Shown: positions 22,924-33,052, counted from the stretch's first letter. The stretch: DNA of 37,759 nucleotides from Caldisericum exile (GCA_020722505.1 DYKR01000004.1:1-37759); one strand, 5' to 3'. The notes: generated by a model from the sequence alone, not told the origin. A program made the numbers and translations.

Positions 22924-23847
22924 TTAATATGCTTTTGCTTCGACAAACTCTAACCAATTAAACGGGTCAACTCCATCGATTACTATCTCCCTAAACTTTT
23001 CCGATATGAGTTTTGTAACTTTTCCTACTTTACCGTCGGAAACAGGAATTCTATCCACAGAAACAATTGGAGTAACTTCAGCGGCAGTGCCACAGAAGAA
23101 AATTTCATCTGCAACGTAGAGCATTTCCCTTGGAAGGTTTTGCTCTTTTACCGTAAGTTTTAAATACTCGGCGATTTTAATAATAGAATCCCTTGTAATA
23201 CCTTTAAGAATAGATGAGCCTAAAGGCGGTGTATAAATTACCCCATCTTTAACAAGGAAGATATTTTCTCCGGGACCTTCTGCAACATATCCGAACACAT
23301 CAAGCATGATTGCTTCGTCGTATCCGTTTTCTTCTGCCTCTATCATGGCAAGCTCTGAGTTTAAATAATTGCCGGTTGCCTTTGCAAGAGCCAAAGTCGT
23401 ATCTGGAGCAAACCTTCTATAAGAAGAAACACAAGCATTTATTCCAGAAGAGGCTTTCTCATTAAAGAGGTTTGGCATCTCAAAAGCGGCAATTGCCGTT
23501 TCTACAGGTGCATGTAGAGGATTGGGAGATATAGAGCCAAGTCCTCTATAGACAACAGGCCTTATATACGCACTTTTTAGTTCATTTCTTAAAAGGAGTT
23601 CCTTTGTTATGCTAATGTAGTCTTCGACTGTTTCTTTTGTTTCCATTCGGTATATCTTCATCGATTCCTTAAGTCTTTTGTAGTGGTCGTATGCCCTAAA
23701 AATTGCAGTTCCCAATTTTGTTTCATATGCCCTAATCCCTTCAAATACTCCCGATCCATACTGAATTACATGCGAAAGGATGTGGATTTTTGCATCATTC
23801 CAACTGACAAAATCTCCGTTAAAGTAAATAAACTTTGACTCCAACAT
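22924..23847 (-). CDS. ilvE: Branched-chain amino acid aminotransferase
   Basis: 307 residues, class IV fold. FEGIRAYET with IQYGSGVFEG near 30-40, PLP lysine in LALAKATGNY (Lys156), YDEAIMLD and VAEGPGENIFLV, and FFCGTAAEVTPI are the class IV signatures, and match IlvE better than D-amino acid transaminase or PabC. Transfers amino groups between Glu and Leu/Ile/Val keto acids. ATG 23847 has AAGGAGG upstream. It is monocistronic with its own terminator and shares a tight divergent promoter region with the GGDEF gene. Confidence 0.93.
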   Translation of the reverse strand: MLESKFIYFNGDFVSWNDAKIHILSHVIQYGSGVFEGIRAYETKLGTAIFRAYDHYKRLKESMKIYRMETKETVEDYISITKELLLRNELKSAYIRPVVYRGLGSISPNPLHAPVETAIAAFEMPNLFNEKASSGINACVSSYRRFAPDTTLALAKATGNYLNSELAMIEAEENGYDEAIMLDVFGYVAEGPGENIFLVKDGVIYTPPLGSSILKGITRDSIIKIAEYLKLTVKEQNLPREMLYVADEIFFCGTAAEVTPIVSVDRIPVSDGKVGKVTKLISEKFREIVIDGVDPFNWLEFVEAKAY

Positions 23848-23873
23848 AAAAAACCTCCTTACAAAATTTTAAC

Positions 23874-23904
23874 ATTATATAAGATTTTTGAAAAATAGTA
23901 TAAT
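23874..23904. promoter_or_regulatory. Overlapping divergent promoters, ilvE versus the GGDEF operon
   Basis: TATAAT on the minus strand (23879-23874) for ilvE and TATAAT on the plus strand (23899-23904) for the GGDEF gene. With ~17-base spacers each -35 would coincide with the other's -10, so both cannot be occupied at once. Neither -35 is near consensus. The plus-strand leader is about 30 bases and contains no SD before ATG 23942. Confidence 0.45.
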
Positions 23905-23941
23905 ATAAAACAAAATTAGAGTTTTTTTAAAAATACTGCCT

Positions 23942-25483
23942 ATGAAAGATTATCCTTATGCAAATTTTACTTTTAAAAGGAGTGTAAAAACCTATAGAGG
24001 TTTACTTAAAGGGGTTTTGGTTGAGGAAAAAAACTTCTTTAAAACACTTTCCCTTGAGCATGTTAATACATTAAAAGAACTTGTAAGAATTTCACCAACA
24101 ATAAAGCATCTATTAAAGCTATTTGCACTAAATCAGAATAGAACATTCGTTGGTTTTACCCACCTAAAAGAAGAGTTTGTAATTGAAGCACTAATCAAAA
24201 ACAAAAAGCCTTACACAATCTCTTTAAGAATTACAAAAGAAAGCCTCATTCATACATTCAAAAATATTACAGACTTATCTCCAGTTGCTATGGTTTTATT
24301 AGATGAAAATTCCAACATCATAGAGGTAAATAAAAAATTCGAGGAACTCTTTGGTTATAAAGAATCTGAAGTCATTGGGAAAAACATAAATAAAATCACT
24401 GTCCCACCTTCGGAAATAGAAGACGGAGAAACACTTGACAAAATTGCAAAAAAGGTAGGCTATTTAGAAGTTGAAAGAAAAAGGCTAACAAAGGATGGAA
24501 GAATTATCTCTGTTCTTGTTTCAGGGGAGAGTCTTGAATTAGGAGGAGGTAAATTTGGCGTTGTTGGCACTTATGAAGATATAACAGAACTTAAAAAATT
24601 GCAAGAAAAACTGCACTATGAAGCAACACATGACCTTTTAACAAACCTTCCCAATAAGAGGGTTTTAATCGATAGATTTGCATTTGAAAAAGCCTACGCC
24701 GATAGGAATAACACAAAAATTGCCATATTTTTCATGGACATATACGAATTTAAACTTATAAACGATACCTACGGGCACGAATTTGGAGACAAAGCAATAA
24801 AACTTGTGGCAGAGAAAATCCTTTCGGCGGTTCGTTCAACAGACCTGGTTGTTCGGTTTGGAGGAGATGAATTTGTAGTCTTGTGTAGTGGTATGAGAAA
24901 ACTTGAAGATATAGTAGGTATTGCTTTAAAAATTTTAAACGAATTTACAGAACCTATAAAAATTGACGGTATGGAACATTCAATTGGAATTAATATTGGT
25001 ATTGCTGTGTATCCAGATGATGGAACAGACCTTGATGACCTAATCCGTAAAGGTGATATTTCAATGTTCAAAGCAAAAGCAAATGGAGTAAACAATTTTG
25101 TTTTCTACACAGAAAATATAGAAAAAAACTTTAAGAAGACTATAGAAATTAAATCAAAAGAAATCATGTTCAGCACTATTTTTGAGAACACTTCAGTTCC
25201 TTTACTGATACTGGATAAAGATTTAAGAATCATAAGGGCAAACAGAAAATTTAAAGACGTGTTTAAAAAAGCAACCAAGGAAATATTCTTAAAAAGTATT
25301 TCTGATGTTTTAAATAGCGGTATTTTATCCGAACACATCAAACGACTAGAAAAAGAAGGAGCGGTATTTTATCCGTTTAAATATAAAATAGAAAATAAAG
25401 AGTATAATTTTAGGTGTATGATGAATGCAATTAAAAGTTTTGGTGAATTGCATTATTTAATCGCTTTCGTGAAGGAGGAATAA
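23942..25483 (+). CDS. Diguanylate cyclase with two PAS domains
   Basis: 513 residues. Residues 1-100 are unassigned. PAS 1 spans ~108-218 (SPVAMVLLDENSNIIEVNKKFEELFGY, ending VGTYEDITELKKL). The GGDEF domain spans ~220-385, with DLLTNLPNK, MDIYEFKLINDTYGHEFGD, an intact GGDEF at 307-311 and the inhibitory RxxD site (RSTD, 298-301) five residues upstream. It should therefore make cyclic di-GMP and be product-inhibited. PAS 2 (~395-500, VPLLILDKDLRIIRANRKF) follows, an unusual order, since sensors normally precede the cyclase. No membrane segment is seen, so it is probably cytoplasmic. It is followed after one base by clpB. Confidence 0.88.
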   Translation: MKDYPYANFTFKRSVKTYRGLLKGVLVEEKNFFKTLSLEHVNTLKELVRISPTIKHLLKLFALNQNRTFVGFTHLKEEFVIEALIKNKKPYTISLRITKESLIHTFKNITDLSPVAMVLLDENSNIIEVNKKFEELFGYKESEVIGKNINKITVPPSEIEDGETLDKIAKKVGYLEVERKRLTKDGRIISVLVSGESLELGGGKFGVVGTYEDITELKKLQEKLHYEATHDLLTNLPNKRVLIDRFAFEKAYADRNNTKIAIFFMDIYEFKLINDTYGHEFGDKAIKLVAEKILSAVRSTDLVVRFGGDEFVVLCSGMRKLEDIVGIALKILNEFTEPIKIDGMEHSIGINIGIAVYPDDGTDLDDLIRKGDISMFKAKANGVNNFVFYTENIEKNFKKTIEIKSKEIMFSTIFENTSVPLLILDKDLRIIRANRKFKDVFKKATKEIFLKSISDVLNSGILSEHIKRLEKEGAVFYPFKYKIENKEYNFRCMMNAIKSFGELHYLIAFVKEE

Positions 25484-25484
25484 A

Positions 25485-28091
25485 ATGGACCAAAACAAAT
25501 TTACAGAAAAGGTTCAAGAAGCACTCATTAAAGCAAAAGAAATAGCCATAAAAGAAGGTAATCAGGCAGTAGATGTTGAGCATCTACTTATTGCGATGAT
25601 AAACCAAAAAGAAGGTTTTGTGCCGATTATTCTTGATTTCCTTAAAGTAGATGAAGAAAAAATTATAAAAGATTTGTATTATAACATCGAAAGATTTCCA
25701 AAAACTCATGTAAGTGAAGATTCGCAGTTCTACATCACAAATAGACTTAACGCACTCTTTATAAGGGCAGAAAACGAGGCAAAAGCAATGGGCGACGAGT
25801 TTATAACAACTGAACACCTATTCCTTGCAACCCTTGGCGATTATGAGATTGGAAGCATTTACACAAAATACGGAATTACAAGAGAGAATGTCCTTAAAGC
25901 AATTCAAACAATTCGAGGAGGTGAAAAGGTGGTTGATAAAAACCCTGAAGCAAAATACAAAGTTTTAGAAAAATACGGAAGAGACCTTGTTAAACTTGCA
26001 AGAGAAGGAAAACTTGACCCAGTAATAGGAAGAGACGAAGAGATAAGAAGGACAATACAGATCCTCTCAAGAAGAACAAAAAATAACCCAATTCTCATTG
26101 GGGAAGCAGGAGTTGGAAAAACAGCCATAGTTGAAGGTATTGCACAGAGAATCGTTTCACAAGACGTTCCAGAAACCTTAAAAGATAAAACCATATTTCA
26201 ACTTGATATGGCAGCACTCATTGCTGGGACAAAGTTTAGAGGAGAGTTTGAAGATAGGCTTAAGGCAGTGCTCGATGAAATTAAAAAATCCGATGGACAA
26301 ATCATCCTCTTCATTGATGAGATACACACAATCGTAGGTGCAGGAGCCTCTTCAGAGGGAGGAATGGATGCATCAAACATGCTTAAACCCGCTCTTGCAA
26401 GAGGAGAAATAAGAACAATTGGCGCAACAACAATAGATGAGTACAGAAAATATATAGAAAAAGATGCTGCTTTACAGAGAAGATTTCAACCAGTGCTTGT
26501 AAAAGAACCAAGTGTAGAAGAAGCAATTGCCATTTTAAGGGGTTTAAAAGAAAAATACGAAGTCCATCACGGAGTCCGAATTAAAGATTCTGCAATTGTT
26601 GCGGCAGTTAAACTCTCCTACAGGTATATAACCGACAGATTCCTTCCAGATAAAGCAATAGACCTTATTGATGAAGCAGCGTCTCTATTAAGAATGCAAA
26701 TTGACAGTATGCCTGTTGAACTTGACGAAGCAACAAGAAAATTAAGACTTCTTGAAATGGAAAAGAAGGCACTTGAAAAAGAAGAAGATGAAGAATCAAA
26801 GGCAAAACTTTCTCAAATAGAAAAAGAAATTGCCAACCTAAAAGAAACTGTTGATCGTTTAACAACGAAGTGGAAGCAAGAAAAGTCAATTATCGAAGAA
26901 ATTAGAAAGATAAAAAGCCAAATAGAAGATCTTAAGACAAAAGCAAACCTTAGTGAAACCCAAGGAGATCTTGACATAGCCGCAAAAATCCTCTATGGGG
27001 ATATTCCAAACCTAAATAAAACTCTTGAAGAAAAATACAAAGAACTTGAAAAAGTGCAAGGTAATAACCCTCTTCTTAAAGAAGAAGTAGGAGAAGAAGA
27101 AGTCGCACAAGTTGTTTCAAAATGGACAGGGATCCCAGTTTCAAGGATGCTTAAAACAGAAAAAGAGAAATTACTCAACCTTGAAGATTCTTTAAGAAAA
27201 AGAGTCAAAGGACAGGATCAGGCAATCTCTGCCGTTGCAAATGCAATAAGACGTGCAAGGGCAGGGCTATCAGATCCAAACAGGCCATTTGGGTCTTTCA
27301 TTTTCCTTGGTCCAACTGGTGTAGGCAAAACAGAACTCGCAAAGGCACTGGCTGAAGCACTCTTTGATACAGAAAAAGCACTCATAAGAATTGATATGTC
27401 TGAATACATGGAAAAATTTTCTGTTTCAAGGCTCATTGGGGCACCTCCAGGGTATGTAGGATACGAAGAAGGAGGACAACTTACCGAAGCTGTAAGAAGA
27501 CAACCCTATTCGGTAATCCTTCTTGACGAAATTGAAAAGGCTCATCCAGATGTATTTAACATCCTCTTACAGGTGCTCGATGATGGAAGGTTAACAGATT
27601 CAAAAGGAAGAACCGTTGACTTTAGAAACACAATCATAATAATGACTTCAAATATTGGAAGTAAATACATCGCAGAAATTAGCGCAATTCCTGGAACGGC
27701 AGAATACATGGAGCAATACGAAAGAATAGTCGATAGAGTTAACGACGAAATGAGACACATCTTTAGGCCAGAATTCCTTAATAGAATTGATGAAATCATC
27801 GTATTTAACCCTCTTTCCATGAGAGAGTTAAAACAAATCGTTGAACTCCTCCTTGAAAGAACAAATGAAAAACTCAAAGAAAAGGATATTATCTTAGATT
27901 GTTCAGAAGATGTAAAAACATTCATCATTAACAAGGGATTCGACCCAATTTACGGTGCAAGACCACTGAGAAGAGCCATTCAAAAGTACATAGAAAACCC
28001 TCTTGCAGAATTTTTACTCCGTGAAAACTTAGAAAAAGGTGTTGTGGAGTGTTTTATGGATAAAGGCGAAGTTAAATTCAGAACAAAATGA
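25485..28091 (+). CDS. clpB: ATP-dependent disaggregase ClpB
   Basis: 868 residues, standard ClpB length. An N-terminal Clp repeat domain (1-150) is followed by AAA1 with Walker A GEAGVGKT at 206-213 and [15 protein letters not shown], the long middle coiled-coil (~405-520, rich in Glu and Lys), [13 protein letters not shown], and AAA2 with GPTGVGKT at 609-616 and [13 protein letters not shown]. The full middle domain separates it from ClpC/ClpA, and no ClpP-binding loop was recognised. It rescues aggregated proteins with DnaK. AAGGAGG precedes ATG 25485; the stop overlaps rsmG as ATGA. No CIRCE or HrcA-like repeat is visible upstream of this operon. Confidence 0.95.
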   Translation: MDQNKFTEKVQEALIKAKEIAIKEGNQAVDVEHLLIAMINQKEGFVPIILDFLKVDEEKIIKDLYYNIERFPKTHVSEDSQFYITNRLNALFIRAENEAKAMGDEFITTEHLFLATLGDYEIGSIYTKYGITRENVLKAIQTIRGGEKVVDKNPEAKYKVLEKYGRDLVKLAREGKLDPVIGRDEEIRRTIQILSRRTKNNPILIGEAGVGKTAIVEGIAQRIVSQDVPETLKDKTIFQLDMAALIAGTKFRGEFEDRLKAVLDEIKKSDGQIILFIDEIHTIVGAGASSEGGMDASNMLKPALARGEIRTIGATTIDEYRKYIEKDAALQRRFQPVLVKEPSVEEAIAILRGLKEKYEVHHGVRIKDSAIVAAVKLSYRYITDRFLPDKAIDLIDEAASLLRMQIDSMPVELDEATRKLRLLEMEKKALEKEEDEESKAKLSQIEKEIANLKETVDRLTTKWKQEKSIIEEIRKIKSQIEDLKTKANLSETQGDLDIAAKILYGDIPNLNKTLEEKYKELEKVQGNNPLLKEEVGEEEVAQVVSKWTGIPVSRMLKTEKEKLLNLEDSLRKRVKGQDQAISAVANAIRRARAGLSDPNRPFGSFIFLGPTGVGKTELAKALAEALFDTEKALIRIDMSEYMEKFSVSRLIGAPPGYVGYEEGGQLTEAVRRQPYSVILLDEIEKAHPDVFNILLQVLDDGRLTDSKGRTVDFRNTIIIMTSNIGSKYIAEISAIPGTAEYMEQYERIVDRVNDEMRHIFRPEFLNRIDEIIVFNPLSMRELKQIVELLLERTNEKLKEKDIILDCSEDVKTFIINKGFDPIYGARPLRRAIQKYIENPLAEFLLRENLEKGVVECFMDKGEVKFRTK

Positions 28092-28822
28092 ATTTTAAAG
28101 AATTATTAGCAAACGCCCTTAAGGAAGCATCAATTCCATTTGACGAATCCCACTTAACTTACTTTGAAATTTATAAAAATATTCTTGTAGAATGGAATAA
28201 GTCCATAAATTTAACTGCTATTGAAGATGAAGAAAATATAATTTACAAGCACTTTATAGATTCCCTTATGGTGCTTAAGGTAGTAGATGAATTTTCAAGT
28301 CTACTTGACATAGGAAGTGGAGCAGGTTTTCCAGGTATTCCTCTAAAAATTGCAAAAAGAAATTCAGAACTCACACTCATTGAATCTCAAAAGAAAAAGG
28401 CGTTGTTTCTTGAAATTTTACTTGAAAGACTTTCGTTAAGCGAAAGTATCGTATACACAACAAGAGCAGAAGAACTTGCAAAAGGAGACCTAAGAGAACA
28501 TTTTGACCTTGTTTGCGAAAGGGAGTTTGGAAAACTTTCCTTAAATCTTGAAATTGGGTTGCCTTTTGTTAAAAAAGGAGGGTACCTTGTTCTACATAAA
28601 GGAGAAAAAGATATAAAAGCATTGCACAACTACGAACCTTTTATAGAAGAATTAGGTGGTTCAATAGAAAGTATTTTTTCATACAAGTTAAACGACTCCC
28701 TAAATCGGTATCTTATAAAGATTAAAAAAGAGTGGCACACACCAAAAAAATACCCAAGAAGTTACTCCACACTTCTGAAAGAGGTTAAAAGGTGGGAAGG
28801 TATAAACCACACAAACAATTAG
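28088..28822 (+). CDS. rsmG: 16S rRNA (guanine-N7)-methyltransferase RsmG
   Basis: 244 residues. The SAM-binding block LLDIGSGAGFPGIPLKI (from ~76) and ESQKKKALFLEILLERL are diagnostic of RsmG/GidB, as is NLTAIEDEENIIYKHFIDSL before them. It methylates N7 of a guanine in the 530 loop of 16S rRNA. It starts inside the clpB stop (ATGA) and its end overlaps the peptidase gene by 31 bases. Confidence 0.93.
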   Translation: MNFKELLANALKEASIPFDESHLTYFEIYKNILVEWNKSINLTAIEDEENIIYKHFIDSLMVLKVVDEFSSLLDIGSGAGFPGIPLKIAKRNSELTLIESQKKKALFLEILLERLSLSESIVYTTRAEELAKGDLREHFDLVCEREFGKLSLNLEIGLPFVKKGGYLVLHKGEKDIKALHNYEPFIEELGGSIESIFSYKLNDSLNRYLIKIKKEWHTPKKYPRSYSTLLKEVKRWEGINHTNN

Positions 28823-30561
28823 TAAAATACTTTCTCATTATAGGGCTTACTCTATTTTTGATGTTTTCCAATACTTTAAAGGCAACGGGAGCGTATTTTA
28901 ATAACTTTTCTAACTCTCATAAAGAAAACGTAATCGTAATTAGTAGTGGGAATTTAATAAACACACTACTTGAACTTAAAAGCGAATTCACAGATTATAA
29001 CTTCTATTTTATTAAAATTGAAGATATTGGAAGTTCTAACCCAAAAGACATAAGAAACTATATTTTTGAAAGATTTAACTCAGGCTATTTACTCATTGTT
29101 GCAAGTGAAGAAACCATCCCTCCCTTCCCTCTTACAATTACAGAAGAAGGTAATTTTTCTCCTAAAGAGGTTCAAACGGATGCTTTCTTTGGTATTGAAG
29201 AATTAGATTTTGATAACGACGGGAAACTTGACGAACTAAACGATGATATCATTAAAACAGGATTACATTTTAGGTTTGTTGTTGGGCGTATCCCTTTTGA
29301 CACAGAAGAAGAAGTGCAAAATTACATAGATAACCTTGAGAAGTTTAAAACTTTAAAAGATAACATCCTATTAGCTTCATCTTTTATTTCATTTCCAAAC
29401 GAAATTTACGAGAATGCTAACATCCTCACAGGAGATGGCGCAAGACTGATGGAGTTAATAAAAAATGAGTTTTTTAAAAACGCTACCACTCTTTATGAAA
29501 AAGGTGGTGATTTTCCATCCGCATTTAACTCACAACCCCTTACAAAAGAAAATTTTATTAACGAGATAAAAGACAAAAAATTTATTCTTTGGGATGCACA
29601 CGGTTCTAAATACGGGGCTTACTCTGAAACATGGATTGACAAAAACCTAAATGGCTTTCCAGAGAAAAACGAAGAATATTTTACTCCCTTCATAACAACC
29701 ACCGATAGATTTACAACAAACGGCGTTGTTTTTTCTTTAAGTTGTTTAAATTTGAGTGGAAATGACAACCTTGGAAAAACATTCTTAAAAAATGGGGCAG
29801 TTGCCTTTATAGGATCAAGAGATGTGTCATACTCGCCTTCTTATTTTACGCTTCCTCAGGATGGTGGTTCTTCAAGTATCGCATACTATTTTGTTAAAGA
29901 CATATACGATGAAGTTGCCATTGGCAAAGCACTTTACAATTCTTTTACATACTATTTTGAGCACCTTTTTGAAAACGACCTTGAAGACCCGAAAGAAGCG
30001 AATCTTCTTAACATTTATGATTTTAACATCTATGGATTACCTTTTCTTAAATTCAACTTTGAGAATACGGAAGATTTTGAGAATACAACAAAAAGTTGTG
30101 AAAAAATAGTTGATTATAAACTTCATATAGATTCAGGGAGATTTTCTCTTCAAGTAGTTAACCTAAAGGATGCTTTTATAGTTCTCCCCAAAAATTTCTA
30201 TGTAAAAAATCTCTATTTTTTAGACTCCAATTCAAAGCCTATCTACGATTGGTATTTTAACATGATAAGGGTAAATAGCCGCCACAGTTTGCAAATAGAA
30301 GGATACATAAGAGGAGATGTTAATTCAGTAATACAGGTTATAGATAGTGAGTGTAAAAGTGTAATAAACGTAAATGCAAAAGGCTTTAGTCCAACTGATT
30401 TTAATTTTGATGGTGTAGTAAACTCAAAAGATTACGAGATCATTAAAACAAGTTTTGGAAAGACTTACATGTCAAGTGGTTTTAACAATCTATGCGATAT
30501 CAATTACGACCTTAAAGTAGATGGAGTTGATTTATTCCTGTTTTCCATAAATTATGGATAA
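28792..30561 (+). CDS. Secreted gingipain-like (C25) cysteine peptidase with dockerin domain
   Basis: 589 residues from GTG 28792, seven bases after GAGGT and inside the rsmG end. Residues 10-33 form a hydrophobic signal peptide. The catalytic region matches the C25/clan CD layout: ASEETIPPFPLTI, GRIPFDTEEE, then a His-Cys dyad with WDAHGSKYGAYSE (His270) and FSLSCLNLSG (Cys318), then GAVAFIGSRDVSY. The last ~60 residues carry two dockerin-type calcium loops, DFNFDGVVNSKD and DINYDLKVDGVD. Gingipain-like domains are secreted proteases; dockerins usually dock on cohesins. No cohesin is in the window. The link to rsmG and clpB looks positional only. Confidence 0.75.
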   Translation: MGRYKPHKQLVKYFLIIGLTLFLMFSNTLKATGAYFNNFSNSHKENVIVISSGNLINTLLELKSEFTDYNFYFIKIEDIGSSNPKDIRNYIFERFNSGYLLIVASEETIPPFPLTITEEGNFSPKEVQTDAFFGIEELDFDNDGKLDELNDDIIKTGLHFRFVVGRIPFDTEEEVQNYIDNLEKFKTLKDNILLASSFISFPNEIYENANILTGDGARLMELIKNEFFKNATTLYEKGGDFPSAFNSQPLTKENFINEIKDKKFILWDAHGSKYGAYSETWIDKNLNGFPEKNEEYFTPFITTTDRFTTNGVVFSLSCLNLSGNDNLGKTFLKNGAVAFIGSRDVSYSPSYFTLPQDGGSSSIAYYFVKDIYDEVAIGKALYNSFTYYFEHLFENDLEDPKEANLLNIYDFNIYGLPFLKFNFENTEDFENTTKSCEKIVDYKLHIDSGRFSLQVVNLKDAFIVLPKNFYVKNLYFLDSNSKPIYDWYFNMIRVNSRHSLQIEGYIRGDVNSVIQVIDSECKSVINVNAKGFSPTDFNFDGVVNSKDYEIIKTSFGKTYMSSGFNNLCDINYDLKVDGVDLFLFSINYG

Positions 30562-30563
30562 TT

Positions 30564-31082
30564 TTATTTAAGGATAAAAATACCTGTAAAACCTGCAAGA
30601 AGAAGGATTAAAACAGGTGATTTTTTATAAAGCGTAAAAATAAACAAACCGCAAAGAGCCATAAGATAGTATATGGGATTTGAAAAACTATGCTGAATGA
30701 TTAAATAGGATGCATTTATAAGAAGAGCAATTATAACAGGTTTTACACCGAGCATAAATCTTGTGTAAAGGGCGTTTTCTTTAAACTTTTGTTCAAAACG
30801 TGCCACAATAAGAATAATAATAAAGGAAGGCGATACAACTCCAAGTGTTGCAATAATAGAACCAATTACTCCTCTTAGCTCATAGCCAATAAAGGTTGCC
30901 ATATTTAACGCAACAGGCCCTGGTGTAACCTCGGCAACAGAGACAAAATAAAGAAACTTCTCCTGACTTATCCAGTGTAACTCTCTTACAAGAGAATGCT
31001 GAAGGATTGGAAGCATCGCCTGTCCACCGCCTAAGGTTACAATACCAATCTTAAAAAATTCCAAAAACATTCTAAGGAGCAT
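30564..31082 (-). CDS. ChrA-family transporter subunit, short type
   Basis: 172 residues, one CHR domain. GIVTLGGGQAMLPILQHSLV and VTPGPVALNMATFIGYEL are the family signatures, with five or six membrane segments. Short CHR proteins occur as tandem pairs that together equal one full-length ChrA, and this one overlaps its partner by 11 bases. The family exports chromate in studied cases, but in many anaerobes the physiological anion is unknown. It ends two bases from the convergent peptidase gene without a visible hairpin. Confidence 0.88.
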   Translation of the reverse strand: MLLRMFLEFFKIGIVTLGGGQAMLPILQHSLVRELHWISQEKFLYFVSVAEVTPGPVALNMATFIGYELRGVIGSIIATLGVVSPSFIIILIVARFEQKFKENALYTRFMLGVKPVIIALLINASYLIIQHSFSNPIYYLMALCGLFIFTLYKKSPVLILLLAGFTGIFILK

Positions 31083-31620
31083 CTTTTACCTCAAAAAACT
31101 TTCCAAAAACTATACCCAAAGCCCCGCCAATTAGAATAACATAGATCGGATCAATTCTTATCACAAACAACTCGATAACGGAAAGTAAAAGTATCGATAA
31201 GTAAAAAATTGTTTTTTTTGCTTTTATAAAGAGGTCAAATGTAATATAGACAATTTCTGCAACAACACCAGTAAGAATACCAAGAAAAAATTTTTTTACC
31301 CAAGGAATATCAATAAAATTTGTAAAGTAAATCGATATAAGCAAAATTGTAATAAGAGACGGCAAAGAAACCCCCACAGTTGCAAAGATAGAACCAATTA
31401 AACCTCCCTCTCTATAACCAACAAACGTAGCCATATTTATTGCAATAGGTCCTGGTGTTATTTGGGAGATAGCAAGCATTTCAAGAAATTCATCTTCAGT
31501 TAAGGAATTGTCTCTATAAACTAAAGTTTCTCTCATAAGGGGTATCATTGCATAACCACCACCGATGGTGAATAGTCCTATTTTAAAGAAATTAAAAAAC
31601 AATGAAAAATACTTCCTCAT
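31072..31620 (-). CDS. ChrA-family transporter subunit, short type
   Basis: 182 residues, one CHR domain: GLFTIGGGYAMIPLMRETLV, ITPGPIAINMATFVGYREGG and about six membrane segments. It pairs with the next CHR gene; the two proteins are clearly homologous halves. The ATG overlaps the stop of the MFS gene (ATGA), so the three genes form one operon of membrane exporters. Confidence 0.88.
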   Translation of the reverse strand: MRKYFSLFFNFFKIGLFTIGGGYAMIPLMRETLVYRDNSLTEDEFLEMLAISQITPGPIAINMATFVGYREGGLIGSIFATVGVSLPSLITILLISIYFTNFIDIPWVKKFFLGILTGVVAEIVYITFDLFIKAKKTIFYLSILLLSVIELFVIRIDPIYVILIGGALGIVFGKFFEVKDAP

Positions 31621-32939
31621 TTTTTAGGGAAGTTTCCTTCGTAAGGCCCACTTGCATGCCTTACATTTAAAGAGCTAACTCCAAAAATTTTACTGTAATG
31701 CTTAAGGTAAATGTATATTACCGAAATCAAAATGATCACACCAACAAAAACAAAAGTAAAATTAACCGATACCTTTTCACTTAAAGTTCCTGTAAGAAGA
31801 GAGCCAAACGGAGTAAAACCAAGTAATATAAGTGAGTAAATACTCATAACTCTACCTCTGTAAGATTCCTCGAGTTCCATCTGCAAAAGAGTATTTGCCG
31901 TATTAAGAAAAAGCACCATTGCAAAACCAGATAAGGTAACAAACACTGAAACATAAGTTAAATGATGTATAAGCCCAATAAAAATCTGAGTTAAGCCAAG
32001 AAGTAACGCACTAAAAAATAGATACAGATGTTTTACTCCCTTATAACTAATGACGGCAAGTAATGTGGAGCTCGTTAACGCCCCAACTCCTAAAAGGGAC
32101 ATAAGAAAACCGTATTCAGTTGCGTGTAAATTAAACACATCTTTTGCAAGCGTAGGGATCAACACGTTAAAATTGAGTCCAAAGATATTTACAATGGTAA
32201 ACAATGCAAATATTAAAAGGATAATGGGAATTTTAGCAATGTACTCTAAACCAGCAACAACATCCTTGTTTACATTTTGAAGTTCTTTTAAAGAGAATTT
32301 CCTAACGGATTCTGTTCTTTCAACTATAAAGAATAGAGCAACAATTACAGGTAAAAAGCTTATGGCGTTCAAATAAAAACTCCAAGAGTAGCCCACAAGG
32401 CCAATGAGGATACCTGAAATTACAGGTCCAAAGATACGTGCAAGATTAAACGCAGATGAGTTCAAAGCAATAGAATTCATAAGATGTTCTTTTGGAACAA
32501 GTTCAATATAGAAAGATTGTCTTGCAGGCATATCAATCGTATTGATAAGTCCCATTAAAAAGGCAATGATTAAAATTTGGTAATATTGTATAACTTTGAG
32601 TGTTATAAGTAATCCTAAAATAAAGGCAAGGATAGCTAAAGAAGATTGTGTAAATATAAGGATTTTCTTTTTAGAGAATTTATCAATGAAAACTCCTGCA
32701 TAAAGTGATAAAAATAGCGCTGGTAAAAATTGCACGGCAGATAAAAGCCCGAGTTTGAAAGGGGAATTCGTAATCTGTAATACAAGCCAACCTTGGGCTG
32801 TAGCTTGCATCCAACTGCCTATAACTGAAACAAGTTGACCAAAAAAGAATAGTCTAAAATTCCTATACTTAAAGGAAGGAAAGTGTAGATAAAATCTATT
32901 TTTAATTTTCTCAAAAATTTGATTTTCTTTATTTTCCAT
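31617..32939 (-). CDS. MFS transporter (EntS/MFS_3-like)
   Basis: 440 residues with about twelve membrane segments. The N-terminus FPSFKYRNFRLFFFGQLVSVIGSWMQATAQ, read in two parts, is the usual start of the enterobactin-exporter-like MFS_3 group, followed by YAGVFIDKFSKKKIL (loop 2-3 motif A) and DMPARQSFYIELVP. Substrate unknown; drug or siderophore-like export is the family's theme. It heads the operon with the ChrA pair. Confidence 0.85.
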   Translation of the reverse strand: MENKENQIFEKIKNRFYLHFPSFKYRNFRLFFFGQLVSVIGSWMQATAQGWLVLQITNSPFKLGLLSAVQFLPALFLSLYAGVFIDKFSKKKILIFTQSSLAILAFILGLLITLKVIQYYQILIIAFLMGLINTIDMPARQSFYIELVPKEHLMNSIALNSSAFNLARIFGPVISGILIGLVGYSWSFYLNAISFLPVIVALFFIVERTESVRKFSLKELQNVNKDVVAGLEYIAKIPIILLIFALFTIVNIFGLNFNVLIPTLAKDVFNLHATEYGFLMSLLGVGALTSSTLLAVISYKGVKHLYLFFSALLLGLTQIFIGLIHHLTYVSVFVTLSGFAMVLFLNTANTLLQMELEESYRGRVMSIYSLILLGFTPFGSLLTGTLSEKVSVNFTFVFVGVIILISVIYIYLKHYSKIFGVSSLNVRHASGPYEGNFPKK

Positions 32940-32957
32940 AAGGTCCCACAGATTTAA

Positions 32958-32986
32958 ATTTTACCACAAATTTTATTTATTGAAAA
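32958..32986 (-). promoter_or_regulatory. Promoter of the MFS-chrA operon
   Basis: Minus strand TTTTCA (32986-32981), 17 bases, TAAAAT (32963-32958) preceded by TGG, an extended -10. The leader is about 11 bases before ATG 32939. Confidence 0.5.
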
Positions 32987-33024
32987 ATTTTTGCAAAAAT
33001 TTTTCAAAATCCTTTAAAAACTTA

Positions 33025-33052
33025 TTGACAAGATTAAAAATTTGTATAAAAT
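33025..33052 (+). promoter_or_regulatory. Promoter of the COG0731-type radical SAM gene
   Basis: TTGACA (33025-33030), 16 bases, TAAAAT (33047-33052). Start near 33059, leader about 30 bases with a GGGGGAAG SD. Confidence 0.6.
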
